NCBI GenBank assembly: GCA_016125135.1
Contig: WGMJ01000001.1
Span: forward strand, 28,692 to 92,691
Length of the DNA stretch: 64,000 nt
Direction: 5' to 3'
From: Alphaproteobacteria bacterium
Lineage (GTDB): Bacteria; Pseudomonadota; Alphaproteobacteria; Micavibrionales; Micavibrionaceae
A program made the position numbers and the translations under genes. Numbering within the stretch: the first letter of the stretch is position 1; every line of letters starts with the position of its first letter. Shown here piece after piece: positions 1 through 7,937 of this stretch. The notes beneath the pieces are model-generated. The model did not search any database. It was not told where the DNA came from and saw only the letters and a program-made list of their open reading frames with translations.

Positions 1-1
1 G

Positions 2-769
2 CGTTACCCGATTGCTGAAATTGAAAAGCTGAAACAAAAAACAGGCCAGCGGCTTTTTACAAGCCAGATGATGCTACAGCCTGTGGACGATAAAAAGGCA
101 CGGTTCGATATCAACGCGCTGCAAAAATATAATACGCCGCTTGTTTATAGCGAGGTGCAGCGCCAAGCCGTGCTGAGTATTGAAGGGCGCAAGCTGGTTT
201 CGGGCAGTGCCTACTGGGACCCTGCCTTGGGCCGCGAAGGCGGTGATGGCAGCGTTGTGGCAGTGCTATTTACGGATGAGGCGGGGAATTATTACCTTCA
301 CGCGCTTCAATATATATATGCAGAAAACAAAAGCGGTGATTCCGCAGCCGAGCAGCAATGCCGTGCGGTTGCAGCGCTTTGCGCGCGGCACTATGTGCCA
401 TCGGTGACGGTTGAACAAAACGGCATTGGCGGGTTTCTGGCCGGTATTCTGCGTAACGAGCTTGCCAAATTAAACGCTGTTTGTGCGGTGAAGGAGATTA
501 GCAACCGGCGGAACAAGGAAAACCGCATTCTTGATGCGTTTGATGCGGTTTTAAGCGCACGGAAATTATTTGTACACGCGGATGTACTCGAAACACGCTT
601 CCTGCGCGAGATGAGTGAGTGGTCGCCAACCCGCAAACATAACGAAGATGACGGGCTGGATGCTGTTGCGGGAGCAATTTTACAAGAGCCTGTGCGCCTG
701 CCGCGTATTTACGGCAAGGCCAATGTCGTTTCATGGAAAAAACCAATTTATATGAAGGAGCAAACATGA
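2..769 (+). CDS. Phage/GTA terminase large subunit, C-terminal part (5' end outside window)
   Basis: The frame is open to the left edge, so only about 255 C-terminal residues are visible. This is the RNase H-like nuclease half of a large terminase, which cuts concatemeric DNA during head packaging; the ATPase half must lie upstream. Visible acidic residues fit the nuclease: the D in YWDPALG, the E in TVEQNGIGGF, and the D pair in HNEDDGLDAVAGA near the C-terminus. It overlaps the next start as ATGA. With the lysin and GTA-type holin downstream it looks like the end of a prophage or gene-transfer-agent-like cluster. Family is confident; phage versus GTA origin is inference. Confidence 0.8.
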   Translation, partial: RYPIAEIEKLKQKTGQRLFTSQMMLQPVDDKKARFDINALQKYNTPLVYSEVQRQAVLSIEGRKLVSGSAYWDPALGREGGDGSVVAVLFTDEAGNYYLHALQYIYAENKSGDSAAEQQCRAVAALCARHYVPSVTVEQNGIGGFLAGILRNELAKLNAVCAVKEISNRRNKENRILDAFDAVLSARKLFVHADVLETRFLREMSEWSPTRKHNEDDGLDAVAGAILQEPVRLPRIYGKANVVSWKKPIYMKEQT

Positions 770-1053
770 GTTGTATCGCCAATGATTTTATGTGGTGGGT
801 GTCGATGATCGAGATCCCCGTTGTCACGGCCCTGATCGGGTTTTTGTGGAAGGTGCGGCAGGATTCCGAGCGCGGCCTGAACCGTATAAGGGATTTAATG
901 GAAGCACACCATGCGCAGATACGTGAGGGTCTCTCTGCCTACAAGCTGGAAGTGGCGAAAAGTTACGCGCAAACAAGTGACATGAAAGACCTTGAAGAAC
1001 GGTTGACGCGCCATTTGCTGCGTATTGAAGCAAAACTTGATTTAACTCACTAA
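766..1053 (+). CDS. Small membrane protein with coiled-coil tail (phage module)
   Basis: A 95-residue protein. I chose ATG 766 because AAGGAG lies just upstream and it overlaps the terminase stop as ATGA; an in-frame ATG at 733 has no such site. One hydrophobic segment (about residues 9-27) is followed by a charged helix rich in E, R and K, probably coiled coil. Its position between terminase and lysin suggests a lysis or head accessory role, such as a spanin- or holin-like membrane protein. I do not recognise a named family. Confidence 0.6.
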   Translation: MSCIANDFMWWVSMIEIPVVTALIGFLWKVRQDSERGLNRIRDLMEAHHAQIREGLSAYKLEVAKSYAQTSDMKDLEERLTRHLLRIEAKLDLTH

Positions 1054-1064
1054 AGGAGAAGAAC

Positions 1065-1556
1065 ATGAAAAAAGAAAAACCAAGACCAACATTAAAACCT
1101 GTGCCACAAGAGCAAACAGAGGCGGGGCAGAAATTTTTTGCCGAAATGGCCGTTGATGTGCTGGCGCGCACATTATGGGGCGAGGCACGTGGCGAGGGGA
1201 CAGCCGGTATGCAGGCTGTTGCGAATGTGATTTTAAACCGTGCCGAAATTTCAAAACGGCTGAAAGGCTATTGGTGGGGGAATACGCTGATAGAAGTATG
1301 CCAGAAGCCGCGCCAGTTTTCGTGCTGGAACAAGGAAGATGCGAATTACACGAAAGTTCTAAGTGTTACCGAGAAGGATATTTATTTTGCAACCGCGCTG
1401 CGGATTGCCAAACGTGCTGTTGCCAGTGTATTGCCTGATATTACAAAAGGCGCAACCCATTACCACGCCGCCAGCATAACGCCCTATTGGGCACGTGGTG
1501 TAACGCCTTGTGCAAAACTGGGCCGGCATTTATTTTACCAGCTGATCGAGGTGTAG
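1065..1556 (+). CDS. SleB-type cell wall hydrolase (phage lysin)
   Basis: A 163-residue protein with the Hydrolase_2/SleB catalytic fold. It has the early LWGEARGEG motif with the likely catalytic Glu, then AVANVILNR, a QFSCW segment, and a late THYHA motif. SleB-family enzymes are lytic transglycosylases or amidases acting on peptidoglycan. No signal peptide is seen, as expected when a holin delivers the lysin. AAGGAG precedes the ATG. It sits 11 bp after the small membrane gene and 1 bp before the holin, so lysin and holin form a lysis pair. Confidence 0.85.
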   Translation: MKKEKPRPTLKPVPQEQTEAGQKFFAEMAVDVLARTLWGEARGEGTAGMQAVANVILNRAEISKRLKGYWWGNTLIEVCQKPRQFSCWNKEDANYTKVLSVTEKDIYFATALRIAKRAVASVLPDITKGATHYHAASITPYWARGVTPCAKLGRHLFYQLIEV

Positions 1557-1557
1557 C

Positions 1558-2037
1558 ATGTCGCCTTTACTCGCGGCAGGGCTGCCAGCACTGCTTGAAA
1601 CGTTAGGCGGGCTTTTTAAACGTGTGCCGAACGTGGCAGCGCAAACGGCAGCAACGGCGCTTGAGGGTGTTTCGAACGCCATTAAAAACGGACAGGTAAG
1701 CCCCGAGCAATTACAGGAGATCAACCGCCATTATGAAGAACTGCAAAAACTGGAAAGTGCCGAGCGGCAAACGGCCTATACGCAAGTGAATGAGTCCCTA
1801 CGCGCGGAAGTGGCATCAAGCGACCCGTATGTACGACGTATGAGGCCCACCTTTGGTTATATGATTGCCGTGACATGGGCCGCGCAGATGCTGGCCATTG
1901 CCTATGTCATTATTGTTGATACAGAATCGGCGGGTATTGTGATAGATGCGATGGAAAATCTCGGGACGATCTGGGCGGTGGGGTTATCGGTTCTGGGCAT
2001 CTACGTATACAAAAGAAGCGAGGAAAAGCGCGGTTAA
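1558..2037 (+). CDS. GTA-type holin (3TM holin family)
   Basis: A 159-residue protein. It has a short N-terminal hydrophobic stretch, a charged helical middle with VSPEQLQEINRHYEEL, then the characteristic SSDPYVRRMRPTFGYMIAV segment leading into two hydrophobic helices and a basic tail KRSEEKRG. This matches the three-helix holin family named for gene-transfer-agent release, which permeabilises the inner membrane for the lysin encoded just before it. The start lies 1 bp after the lysin stop. It marks the right end of the phage/GTA module. Confidence 0.8.
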   Translation: MSPLLAAGLPALLETLGGLFKRVPNVAAQTAATALEGVSNAIKNGQVSPEQLQEINRHYEELQKLESAERQTAYTQVNESLRAEVASSDPYVRRMRPTFGYMIAVTWAAQMLAIAYVIIVDTESAGIVIDAMENLGTIWAVGLSVLGIYVYKRSEEKRG

Positions 2038-2126
2038 TTTTCATGGCGCAACGCAAAAAACCGGCCCTTTTTCTTTGTTTCCCGCCAAGCGAATGCCTAT
2101 GATGGGGGCACTCAGGGAGACATGAA

Positions 2127-2438
2127 ATGACGACCAAAAAATACGGTGTGTTGTGTGCAATCGATGAAGATGATAGCGGCACGGCGCTAGACATTTGGGA
2201 TACAGAAAGCGAGAAGAGTGAGTCTTTTTATATCTCGGGTGCTATTGAACAACGCCTCCTTGAAAATGCCAATGTGTATGGCACACCTGTTTCTTACTGC
2301 GTTGACCGCTTTGGTATGGTGTATGATGTCGAGCACGCGCCTTACAATTCATGGCCTGCGAATCTGCAAAAAAGTGCTGATTTTAAAATGTGGCAAGACC
2401 ATTACGCCAAGCCTGCCTTCGCGCCCGTTGGCCCGTAA
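2127..2438 (+). CDS. Hypothetical protein, 103 aa
   Basis: An acidic 103-residue protein with no recognised domain, signal peptide or membrane segment. AGGGAGACATGAA before the ATG gives a good ribosome site. It starts 89 bp after the holin and is convergent with the EamA gene 7 bp downstream. It may belong to the phage module or be an independent gene. Function unknown. Confidence 0.6.
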   Translation: MTTKKYGVLCAIDEDDSGTALDIWDTESEKSESFYISGAIEQRLLENANVYGTPVSYCVDRFGMVYDVEHAPYNSWPANLQKSADFKMWQDHYAKPAFAPVGP

Positions 2439-2445
2439 AAATACA

Positions 2446-3375
2446 TCAAACCTCTGGCCCGAGGACATCCACTTTCTGGGTGTTGTGGCGGCCGAGTTTA
2501 TATTCACGGTATAATGTATAGGCGCCGGCGCCGATAATAAGGGCGGTGCCTATAAATGTTGTCAGGCTCGGGTAGTCGCCGAAAATAAGAATGCCGAACA
2601 AAACGCCCCAGAACATTTGCGTATAGTGAAACGGTGTTACAATAATGGTGGCCGAAGCCTTGGTGAAGGCATGTGAATTTAAAAGAATGCCGCTAAACCC
2701 TGCCAGTGCGTACAGGCAAAGCAGCCCGATATCGACAGGCGGGATGGTTGCGGGGATTTCTGCAAAGAAGAGAAAAGGCAAATTGGCAACAAGAATGCCT
2801 AGATAGGGGAAAAACGCGAAGCGCGGCAGAAGTTTCACCGGCCCGATTTTGCGGATGATGATGACATTAAATGAAATAAGAATAACCCCGCCGATAACGA
2901 AAAGAATATCGTAACCAAACTCGCCGAATTTCCCGACAACCAGCACCAGCACACCGGCAAAGCCGATAACAAGCGCAAGAAAACGGTGCAGCCCGAATTT
3001 TTCCCCCAGCATAAAATACGACATGAGCATGACTAGAAACGGTGTCGAGAAAATAATGGCATAGCAGTAGGCCATGGGCAGGGTTTTAAAGCCATTGAGA
3101 ATTACAATGGCAATAACGCCCGTAAGAATGCCGCGCAGTAAATGTAAGTGAAGTTTGGTGGGGAAAAACCCTTTCCATTTTTTCTTGCGGTAAATCCAGA
3201 CAGAAGAAATGACAAGCGCGATAGCACTGGCAGCAACGAGGAGAAAGTGAATGTCGTAGCTTTGCGAAAGGAACTTTCCTGTGGCATCGCCAATGCTGTG
3301 AAACCCATAACCCGCGAGACAAAGAATCACGGCATAGAAATCGGGGCGGGCACGGAGGTAGGAAAGAATACGCAT
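2446..3375 (-). CDS. EamA/DMT-family transporter
   Basis: A 309-residue polytopic membrane protein with about ten hydrophobic helices arranged as two similar halves, typical of EamA (drug/metabolite transporter) permeases. Features include the small-residue-rich GYGFHSIGDATGKFL near helix 1, LRGILTGVIAIVILNG, and PFLVMLMSYFMLGEKFGL ending the first half. The second half mirrors this with PFHYTQMFWGVLFGILIFGDYP. Substrate cannot be read from sequence; relatives export metabolites or amino acids. It is convergent with the gene before it. Confidence 0.85.
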   Translation of the reverse strand: MRILSYLRARPDFYAVILCLAGYGFHSIGDATGKFLSQSYDIHFLLVAASAIALVISSVWIYRKKKWKGFFPTKLHLHLLRGILTGVIAIVILNGFKTLPMAYCYAIIFSTPFLVMLMSYFMLGEKFGLHRFLALVIGFAGVLVLVVGKFGEFGYDILFVIGGVILISFNVIIIRKIGPVKLLPRFAFFPYLGILVANLPFLFFAEIPATIPPVDIGLLCLYALAGFSGILLNSHAFTKASATIIVTPFHYTQMFWGVLFGILIFGDYPSLTTFIGTALIIGAGAYTLYREYKLGRHNTQKVDVLGPEV

Positions 3376-3421
3376 TGAAAGGATTATGGCAGTAGGTCAG
3401 AATAATGTCATCTTTAATAGT

Positions 3422-3449
3422 GTCATCCCCGCGGAGGCGGGGATCCGGC
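3422..3449 (+). repeat. Left 28-bp hairpin repeat of GIY-YIG cassette
   Basis: GTCATCCCCGCGGAGGCGGG core, forming a stem of 8 bp with a 4-base loop. It is an exact inverted match to 3746-3773. Confidence 0.9.
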
Positions 3450-3458
3450 AATAAAAAA

Positions 3459-3746
3459 ATGGACAAGCAATATTTTGTTTATATTATGGCACGCGGGCGC
3501 AACAGTACTTTCTATGTTGGTGTGACATCGGAGCTTCAAAAGCGCGTTTGGCAGCATAAAGAGGGGCTTTATGACGGGTTTACGAAAAAGTACGATATTA
3601 ACAAGCTTGTATATTACGAAATATTCGACGACCCGGAAAATGCGATCAAGCGCGAAAAAAGATTGAAGAAATGGAATAGAACATGGAAAATGCGGATTAT
3701 AGAGGAGATGAATCCGGCCTGGTGCGACTTATATGAAATATTGTAG
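3459..3746 (+). CDS. GIY-YIG domain endonuclease-like protein
   Basis: A 95-residue single-domain protein. The GIY-YIG core is YFVYIM then TFYVGVT, followed by the conserved Arg in LQKRVWQHK, then NKLVYYEIFDD and the Glu/Lys-rich IKREKRLKKWNR. This is the small stand-alone class (YhbQ/UPF0213-like), proposed to cleave or process DNA. I chose ATG 3459; an in-frame ATG at 3405 would encode the left repeat as a peptide and has no better ribosome site. The gene lies wholly between two inverted hairpin repeats, suggesting it acts on them or moves with them (inference). Confidence 0.85.
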   Translation: MDKQYFVYIMARGRNSTFYVGVTSELQKRVWQHKEGLYDGFTKKYDINKLVYYEIFDDPENAIKREKRLKKWNRTWKMRIIEEMNPAWCDLYEIL

Positions 3747-3773
3747 CCGGATCCCCGCCTCCGCGGGGATGAC
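3746..3773 (-). repeat. Right 28-bp hairpin repeat of GIY-YIG cassette
   Basis: Exact reverse complement of 3422-3449. Its first base is the last base of the nuclease stop codon. It may also act as a transcription terminator-like hairpin. Confidence 0.9.
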
Positions 3774-3791
3774 AAAAGATAAAAAGAGAAA

Positions 3792-4952
3792 ATGAAATTC
3801 GCAGTACCTAAATTCTTTAAAAACGAGGCTTCGGGCGCGCTTGTGCTGGGTTGTGCCGCCGCGGCGGCCCTTATATGGAGTAATAGCCCTTTTGCAGACG
3901 GTTATAAGGCCGTCTTTAATTATGACATTGTCCACTGGATTAATGACGGCCTGATGGTGCTTTTCTTCCTGCTGGTGGGGCTGGAGATCAAGCGCGAACT
4001 GACAGATGGCGAGCTTTCGACGAAAGAGAGTGCGCTTTTACCGTTGCTGGCCGCGATGGGCGGTATGGTTGTGCCTGCCCTTATTTATCTGGCGATTAAT
4101 TTCCAGCATCCGCAAAACTGGAATGGCTGGGCGATCCCTTCTGCCACCGATATTGCCTTTGCTGTGGGGCTGATGGCTGCGTTTGGCAGCCGTGTACCGT
4201 TGCCGCTTAAAATTTTCCTGCTGGCGATCGCCGTGATGGATGATCTGGGTGCGATTATTATTATCGCACTTTTTTATGGCGGCGATATTGATATTTCGAT
4301 GTTGGCAATTGCTGCGGTGGTGGCCGGTATTATGTTCTCGATGAATATGCGGATTAAAACCGTATGGCCGTACCTGCTGATGGGTGTTGTGCTGTGGTAT
4401 TTTTCTTTGGAGTCCGGTATTCACGCAACAATTGCCGGTGTTATTACCGCGATGGCAATTCCGACCCCGCGTGTAAAAGATGTCGAGCGCAAATTGCATA
4501 AGCCGGTTTCATTCCTGATTTTGCCGATTTTCGGCCTTGCCAATGCCGGCATTAGTTTTGCGGGCATGGGCTTTGAAAGCCTGCTGGAGCCGGTTGCGTT
4601 TGGCATTGCGCTGGCGCTGCCTTTTGGCAAAGCAATTGGTATTTTCGGCGTTTGTTGTATTTTCTTCTGCTTCTTTGCGCGGCCCGAAGGCGTGTGTAAC
4701 AAGCAGTTGCTTGCCATGTCACTCATGTGCGGTATTGGCTTTACCATGTCACTTTTTATCGGTTTGCTGGCCTTCCCTGACGAGCTGATGCGTACAGAAA
4801 TGCGCCTTGGCGTTTTTGCCGGCTCTATTATTTCTGCTGTTGCGGGCACTATTATTATGGCGGTGGCGCTGAAAGATACGCATAAAAATGCCGGCATTGC
4901 ACAGCCTGCGCCAACGCAGGAAATCAGCGTGATGATTGATGACGAAAATTAG
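3792..4952 (+). CDS. nhaA: Na+/H+ antiporter NhaA
   Basis: A 386-residue inner-membrane antiporter exchanging H+ for Na+ for pH and sodium homeostasis. The family hallmark VMDDLGAIIIIALFY is present with the paired Asp ion-binding residues, together with GLEIKRELTDGELS, PSATDIAFAVG and FTMSLFIGLLAFP. About 11-12 hydrophobic helices and full length for the family. It starts 19 bp after the hairpin repeat and its 3' end overlaps rsuA by 14 bp, so the two are probably co-transcribed. Confidence 0.97.
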   Translation: MKFAVPKFFKNEASGALVLGCAAAAALIWSNSPFADGYKAVFNYDIVHWINDGLMVLFFLLVGLEIKRELTDGELSTKESALLPLLAAMGGMVVPALIYLAINFQHPQNWNGWAIPSATDIAFAVGLMAAFGSRVPLPLKIFLLAIAVMDDLGAIIIIALFYGGDIDISMLAIAAVVAGIMFSMNMRIKTVWPYLLMGVVLWYFSLESGIHATIAGVITAMAIPTPRVKDVERKLHKPVSFLILPIFGLANAGISFAGMGFESLLEPVAFGIALALPFGKAIGIFGVCCIFFCFFARPEGVCNKQLLAMSLMCGIGFTMSLFIGLLAFPDELMRTEMRLGVFAGSIISAVAGTIIMAVALKDTHKNAGIAQPAPTQEISVMIDDEN

Positions 4953-5673
4953 AATAGACAAGCTGCTTTCAAATCTCGGTTACGGGTCGCGGCAGGAAAT
5001 TACGCGCGCGGTAAAGCTGGGCGCGTTTGCCGTGGGGGATATTGTTTATACCAATGCCTCCGAAAAAATTGAACTGGATGAAACCCTGCAGCGTGAGGGG
5101 CGTTTTATGGACGAGCCGCTGGAGCCACTCTCGTCACTTGTGATGATTATGCACAAGCCGGTGGGGTATGTGTGCTCGACCAAAGAGCACGGCATGCTGG
5201 TTTATGATTTGCTGCCCGAGCGCATGCGTATGCGCAACCCGATCCTCTCGATTGCGGGACGATTGGATAAAGAATCATCCGGCATGGTGATCCTCTCGGA
5301 TGATGGTGATTTTGTGCATCGCCTGACGAGCCCGAAACATAAAAGCACAAAATTTTACGAGGTGACGACCGCCAAGCCTGTTTTAACGGAAGATACAGCG
5401 CTCTTTGAAAAAGGCGGGATGATTTTACCCAAAGAGGACAAACCGCTATTGCCCGTGAATACGCTGAAGCTCGATGAATGCAAGCTGCGGCTGGCTTTAC
5501 AGGAGGGACGTTACCGCCAGATCCGCTTTATGATGGAAGAAGTGGGGAATGCGGTGGTAACATTGCACCGTTACCAGATTGGCCAGTTGCAGCTGGGTGA
5601 TTTGCCTGAGGGGCAATTCAGGATTCTAACCGAAGCAGAAAAAGAACAATTATTCGCCGCGGCGCATCTGTAA
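4939..5673 (+). CDS. rsuA: 16S rRNA pseudouridine synthase, RsuA family
   Basis: A 244-residue enzyme of the RsuA/RluB/RluE/RluF group. An N-terminal S4 RNA-binding domain (IRIDKLLSNLGYGSRQE) is followed by the catalytic domain with AGRLDKESSGMVILSDDG, whose Asp is the catalytic residue, then HRLTSPKHKSTKFYEV and EGRYRQIRFMMEEVGN. RsuA makes pseudouridine 516 in 16S rRNA; exact target is assigned by similarity of layout. I chose ATG 4939 over the TTG one codon earlier. It overlaps nhaA by 14 bp and ends next to the convergent methyltransferase gene. Confidence 0.88.
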   Translation: MTKIRIDKLLSNLGYGSRQEITRAVKLGAFAVGDIVYTNASEKIELDETLQREGRFMDEPLEPLSSLVMIMHKPVGYVCSTKEHGMLVYDLLPERMRMRNPILSIAGRLDKESSGMVILSDDGDFVHRLTSPKHKSTKFYEVTTAKPVLTEDTALFEKGGMILPKEDKPLLPVNTLKLDECKLRLALQEGRYRQIRFMMEEVGNAVVTLHRYQIGQLQLGDLPEGQFRILTEAEKEQLFAAAHL

Positions 5674-6876
5674 TCAAGGCGCCGGCGGGCGGGCGACTTT
5701 CAGCAGGATGCCGCATTTTGTTTGCTGTTTTTGCGGGAAGATATCAACAAGGTCAACGCCTGCAACATTTGCAACTTTCTCGATATCCTTGATCGGGTTT
5801 TTGGCTGACAAGATAGAGCTGATTTTATGGCCCTTCTTGATCTCGATATCACCATCAACCGTTGTCATTGTGTGGTCTTTTGTCGCAATACAATCAATCT
5901 CGATACGGCAGGCAGTGGCGTTCCATGATGAAACGGCTTCCCAGTTCCCGAGAACGTCATAATTTCTATCGGTGATCACCCCTTCATGAACAGCACGGGC
6001 AATGCCACTGAGCGAGAAGCAGGCGAAGGCGGGTGTTTGTTCGTAGCGTTTCAGGAGTTTGCCAACATCGCGCTCGATATCAAGCGTCATGAAAATGTAA
6101 GAGCCTACGCCGTGGCGTAAATTGATTGTTGCGAAGTAGTCACACAGAACCTCGCGTGAGTCGCGGCCTTCTTTCAGAAACTCCGGCGCGTTCATCAACA
6201 TGCCGCCGAAAATTGCTACAAGATCATTACCCTTGTGTTCGCTCAGTTCAATCGGTTCACGACGGTAAGCGTTACCAACGATGGCAGATGTATTGAGACC
6301 AAGCTCTTCGTTGAAAAGACGGGCTGAGTCAACCGCGTAGGAGGGCACAATATCAAAAGAGGTATAGCCGCTGACGCGGTGTGTCTTCGAGGGGTCATTG
6401 ACCAGTGAGCGGACAAAAGGAATGGATTTTGTGCGGACCGAGTTTTGTTCGCCCGGGCCGTATTCGTAAACCGAATAAGTGCCGCCCGGCAGGGATGTAA
6501 GAAGTATGTTATCGACAGGGTCTGAAACGAGTGCCTTCACAAGCGAAGCGTCACCGAAATCAACCTCGGGGGATGATAATTCGTGTGCATCCCAGGCATT
6601 ACTGCCCCACAGGATGCGGTCGCCGTCTACAATTTGTCCGCTGATCTGGTAGTCTTTCGGGTCAAAGAAAAGGTGGCGGGTGAGAAGGCCATTGCCTTCG
6701 TCGCGCACGGCCATCAGGAAGTCATTGCGGAATTTTTCACGCTCGCGTGCAACAGCTGTCTGGTTATCATTGCAGTTTTCAAGTGCACCACAGCCAAAAA
6801 AGCTCGCGGCAAGGCGCGACTCTGTATTGTCGGCCAGTTTCCTTGCTGTTTGTCTTTTTGTTGTTTTACCCGCCAT
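5674..6876 (-). CDS. Putative SAM-dependent methyltransferase, EgtD-like
   Basis: A 400-residue protein whose layout resembles the histidine N-alpha-methyltransferase family (EgtD-type). It has a SAM-motif-I-like VYEYGPGEQN segment, then FDIVPSYAVDSARLFNEELG, then GNDLVAIFGGMLMNAPEF in the place of the family IGNF motif. The C-terminal half ends with DGDIEIKKGHKISSILSAKN, like the family's substrate lid. Overall similarity is remote and the EgtD substrate residues were not confirmed, so the substrate is unknown. No egtB gene is nearby, which argues against ergothioneine synthesis here. It lies 12 bp after the XRE regulator and is likely in the same transcript. Confidence 0.5.
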   Translation of the reverse strand: MAGKTTKRQTARKLADNTESRLAASFFGCGALENCNDNQTAVAREREKFRNDFLMAVRDEGNGLLTRHLFFDPKDYQISGQIVDGDRILWGSNAWDAHELSSPEVDFGDASLVKALVSDPVDNILLTSLPGGTYSVYEYGPGEQNSVRTKSIPFVRSLVNDPSKTHRVSGYTSFDIVPSYAVDSARLFNEELGLNTSAIVGNAYRREPIELSEHKGNDLVAIFGGMLMNAPEFLKEGRDSREVLCDYFATINLRHGVGSYIFMTLDIERDVGKLLKRYEQTPAFACFSLSGIARAVHEGVITDRNYDVLGNWEAVSSWNATACRIEIDCIATKDHTMTTVDGDIEIKKGHKISSILSAKNPIKDIEKVANVAGVDLVDIFPQKQQTKCGILLKVARPPAP

Positions 6877-6888
6877 TATACGCTTCTT

Positions 6889-7560
6889 TTATCCCGTTGC
6901 TTTTATCTTTCCTTTGGGGATTGCCGGTACGGCCATTTCCCACATTGCCATGAACTGCGCACGGTAGGCGCTGGCCACAGCCGGATACTGTAAAAGTATA
7001 ACGGTCGGCTCGGCGTCCAGAATCATGATCGCGAGCTTCGAACCGTATTGGTAGAACGGCACGGAGCTGAAGAATTCGCGTTTGATCCAGCGATATTCGG
7101 CGTAATCGGACGTCGCGAGGAAATAATCATCACCTTCCTGTAACAGGATTTTGTAAGTGACGTTTTTCAGTTCCTGCATACGATTAACGTGTGTTTGCAC
7201 GTTCGAGTCGCCAAGCCATTTTTCAAACTGGCGTTCGTCAACGTTGCTGACAAGGATCTCACTACCTTCATTCTTGACGGTGTTGTAGACATCCTCGTAG
7301 AAATCCCAGAAGCCCATACGGCCCTTCAGGATTTTGACATCCCCGGACTTCAAACGGACTCCATCGGTACCGATAAATTCAATACCGGCATTCTCGAATG
7401 CTTTTTCGATGAGGCTGATTGTGCTTTCGCGGGGGCTGACGTTACCAGTTTCAATGGAACCAATTGACGTTGCCGAAATGCCTGTGCGTTCGGCGAGGTC
7501 GTTTTGACTCCATCCCAGAATACCTCGCGCGCCCCTGATTTGCGCTGTTGATATGGCCAT
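6889..7560 (-). CDS. XRE-family regulator with C-terminal effector domain
   Basis: A 223-residue protein. Residues about 6-60 form a Cro/CI-type helix-turn-helix (GARGILGWSQNDLAERTGIS, then SIETGNVSPRESTI). The C-terminal 150 residues (FYEDVYNTVKNEGSEILVSN, then YRWIKREFFSSVPFYQYGSK) resemble the sensor or phospholipase-D-like half seen in TrmB-type regulators, though this is a weak match. It leads the methyltransferase gene by 12 bp and probably controls the pair. Tandem TTAACGA repeats 20-35 bp upstream are a candidate autoregulatory site. Confidence 0.7.
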   Translation of the reverse strand: MAISTAQIRGARGILGWSQNDLAERTGISATSIGSIETGNVSPRESTISLIEKAFENAGIEFIGTDGVRLKSGDVKILKGRMGFWDFYEDVYNTVKNEGSEILVSNVDERQFEKWLGDSNVQTHVNRMQELKNVTYKILLQEGDDYFLATSDYAEYRWIKREFFSSVPFYQYGSKLAIMILDAEPTVILLQYPAVASAYRAQFMAMWEMAVPAIPKGKIKATG

Positions 7561-7579
7561 TTTGGTCTATCCTTATGTT

Positions 7580-7595
7580 TTAACGAGTTAACGAA
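7580..7595 (-). promoter_or_regulatory. Tandem 8-bp repeats, candidate operator of XRE regulator
   Basis: TTAACGAG followed directly by TTAACGAA, placed 20-35 bp upstream of the regulator start. The arrangement contains a GTTAAC palindrome at the junction. Role as operator is inference. Confidence 0.35.
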
Positions 7596-7805
7596 CCTTA
7601 CCGCATCTTTTGGGTTTTTCCCAAGTTATTTGTTGTTATATGCGGCATTGCGATAAAATGCAAGAAAATATGACAAATAAATTGAAAGATTCTTGTGAAT
7701 CTGCCCGTTAACCTTATTTCCGTTGACTCTACCCATAAACTTATGCTTTTTACAAGTATAAATTTGCTTTTTAGCAAGTTTCCTTTTTAACCCCACACTT
7801 TATTC

Positions 7806-7833
7806 GCCCTGCCGTTGCGCAGGGCTTTTTTTT
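7806..7833 (+). terminator. Rho-independent terminator with no upstream gene
   Basis: GCCCTGC/GCAGGGC 7-bp stem, 6-base loop, then eight T. Orientation is rightward although no rightward gene precedes it since rsuA, implying an untranslated transcript from within 7561-7805. Confidence 0.8.
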
Positions 7834-7865
7834 GCAAAAGAGCGCGGCCCCTCACGAAATATATA

Positions 7866-7873
7866 TTGACATA
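7866..7873 (+). promoter_or_regulatory. TTGACATA box upstream of 7938 gene
   Basis: Matches the -35-type box found upstream of several other unknown genes in this window. No convincing -10 is seen at 17 bp, so promoter function here is uncertain. Confidence 0.4.
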
Positions 7874-7937
7874 AGACATTTATTTAACGTAAGGTTCTGG
7901 CGGTGTAGCTAAAGCATAAAAAATAGAGGGATGAAAA

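Larger units (their letters stand above)
3422..3773 (+). mobile_element. GIY-YIG cassette bounded by identical 28-bp inverted repeats
   Basis: A 352-bp unit: a 28-bp repeat at 3422-3449, a GIY-YIG nuclease gene, and the exact reverse complement of the repeat at 3746-3773. The G of the TAG stop codon is the first base of the right repeat, so the gene fills the space between the arms. Each arm is itself a hairpin with an 8-bp stem (ATCCCCGC/GCGGGGAT) and a GGAG loop. Related gene-less hairpin pairs occur at 12458-12540, 39351-39418 and 60747-60808. Mobility is inference; no target-site duplication was established. Confidence 0.55.
7561..7937. other. AT-rich divergent intergenic region (377 bp)
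   Basis: No protein-coding gene is seen. It holds the tandem repeats at 7580-7595, several short hairpins (for example TTGGG/CCCAA and TTGCT/AGCAA types), a strong rightward terminator at 7806-7833 with no rightward gene in front of it, and a TTGACATA box at 7866-7873 ahead of the 7938 gene. Confidence 0.6.
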
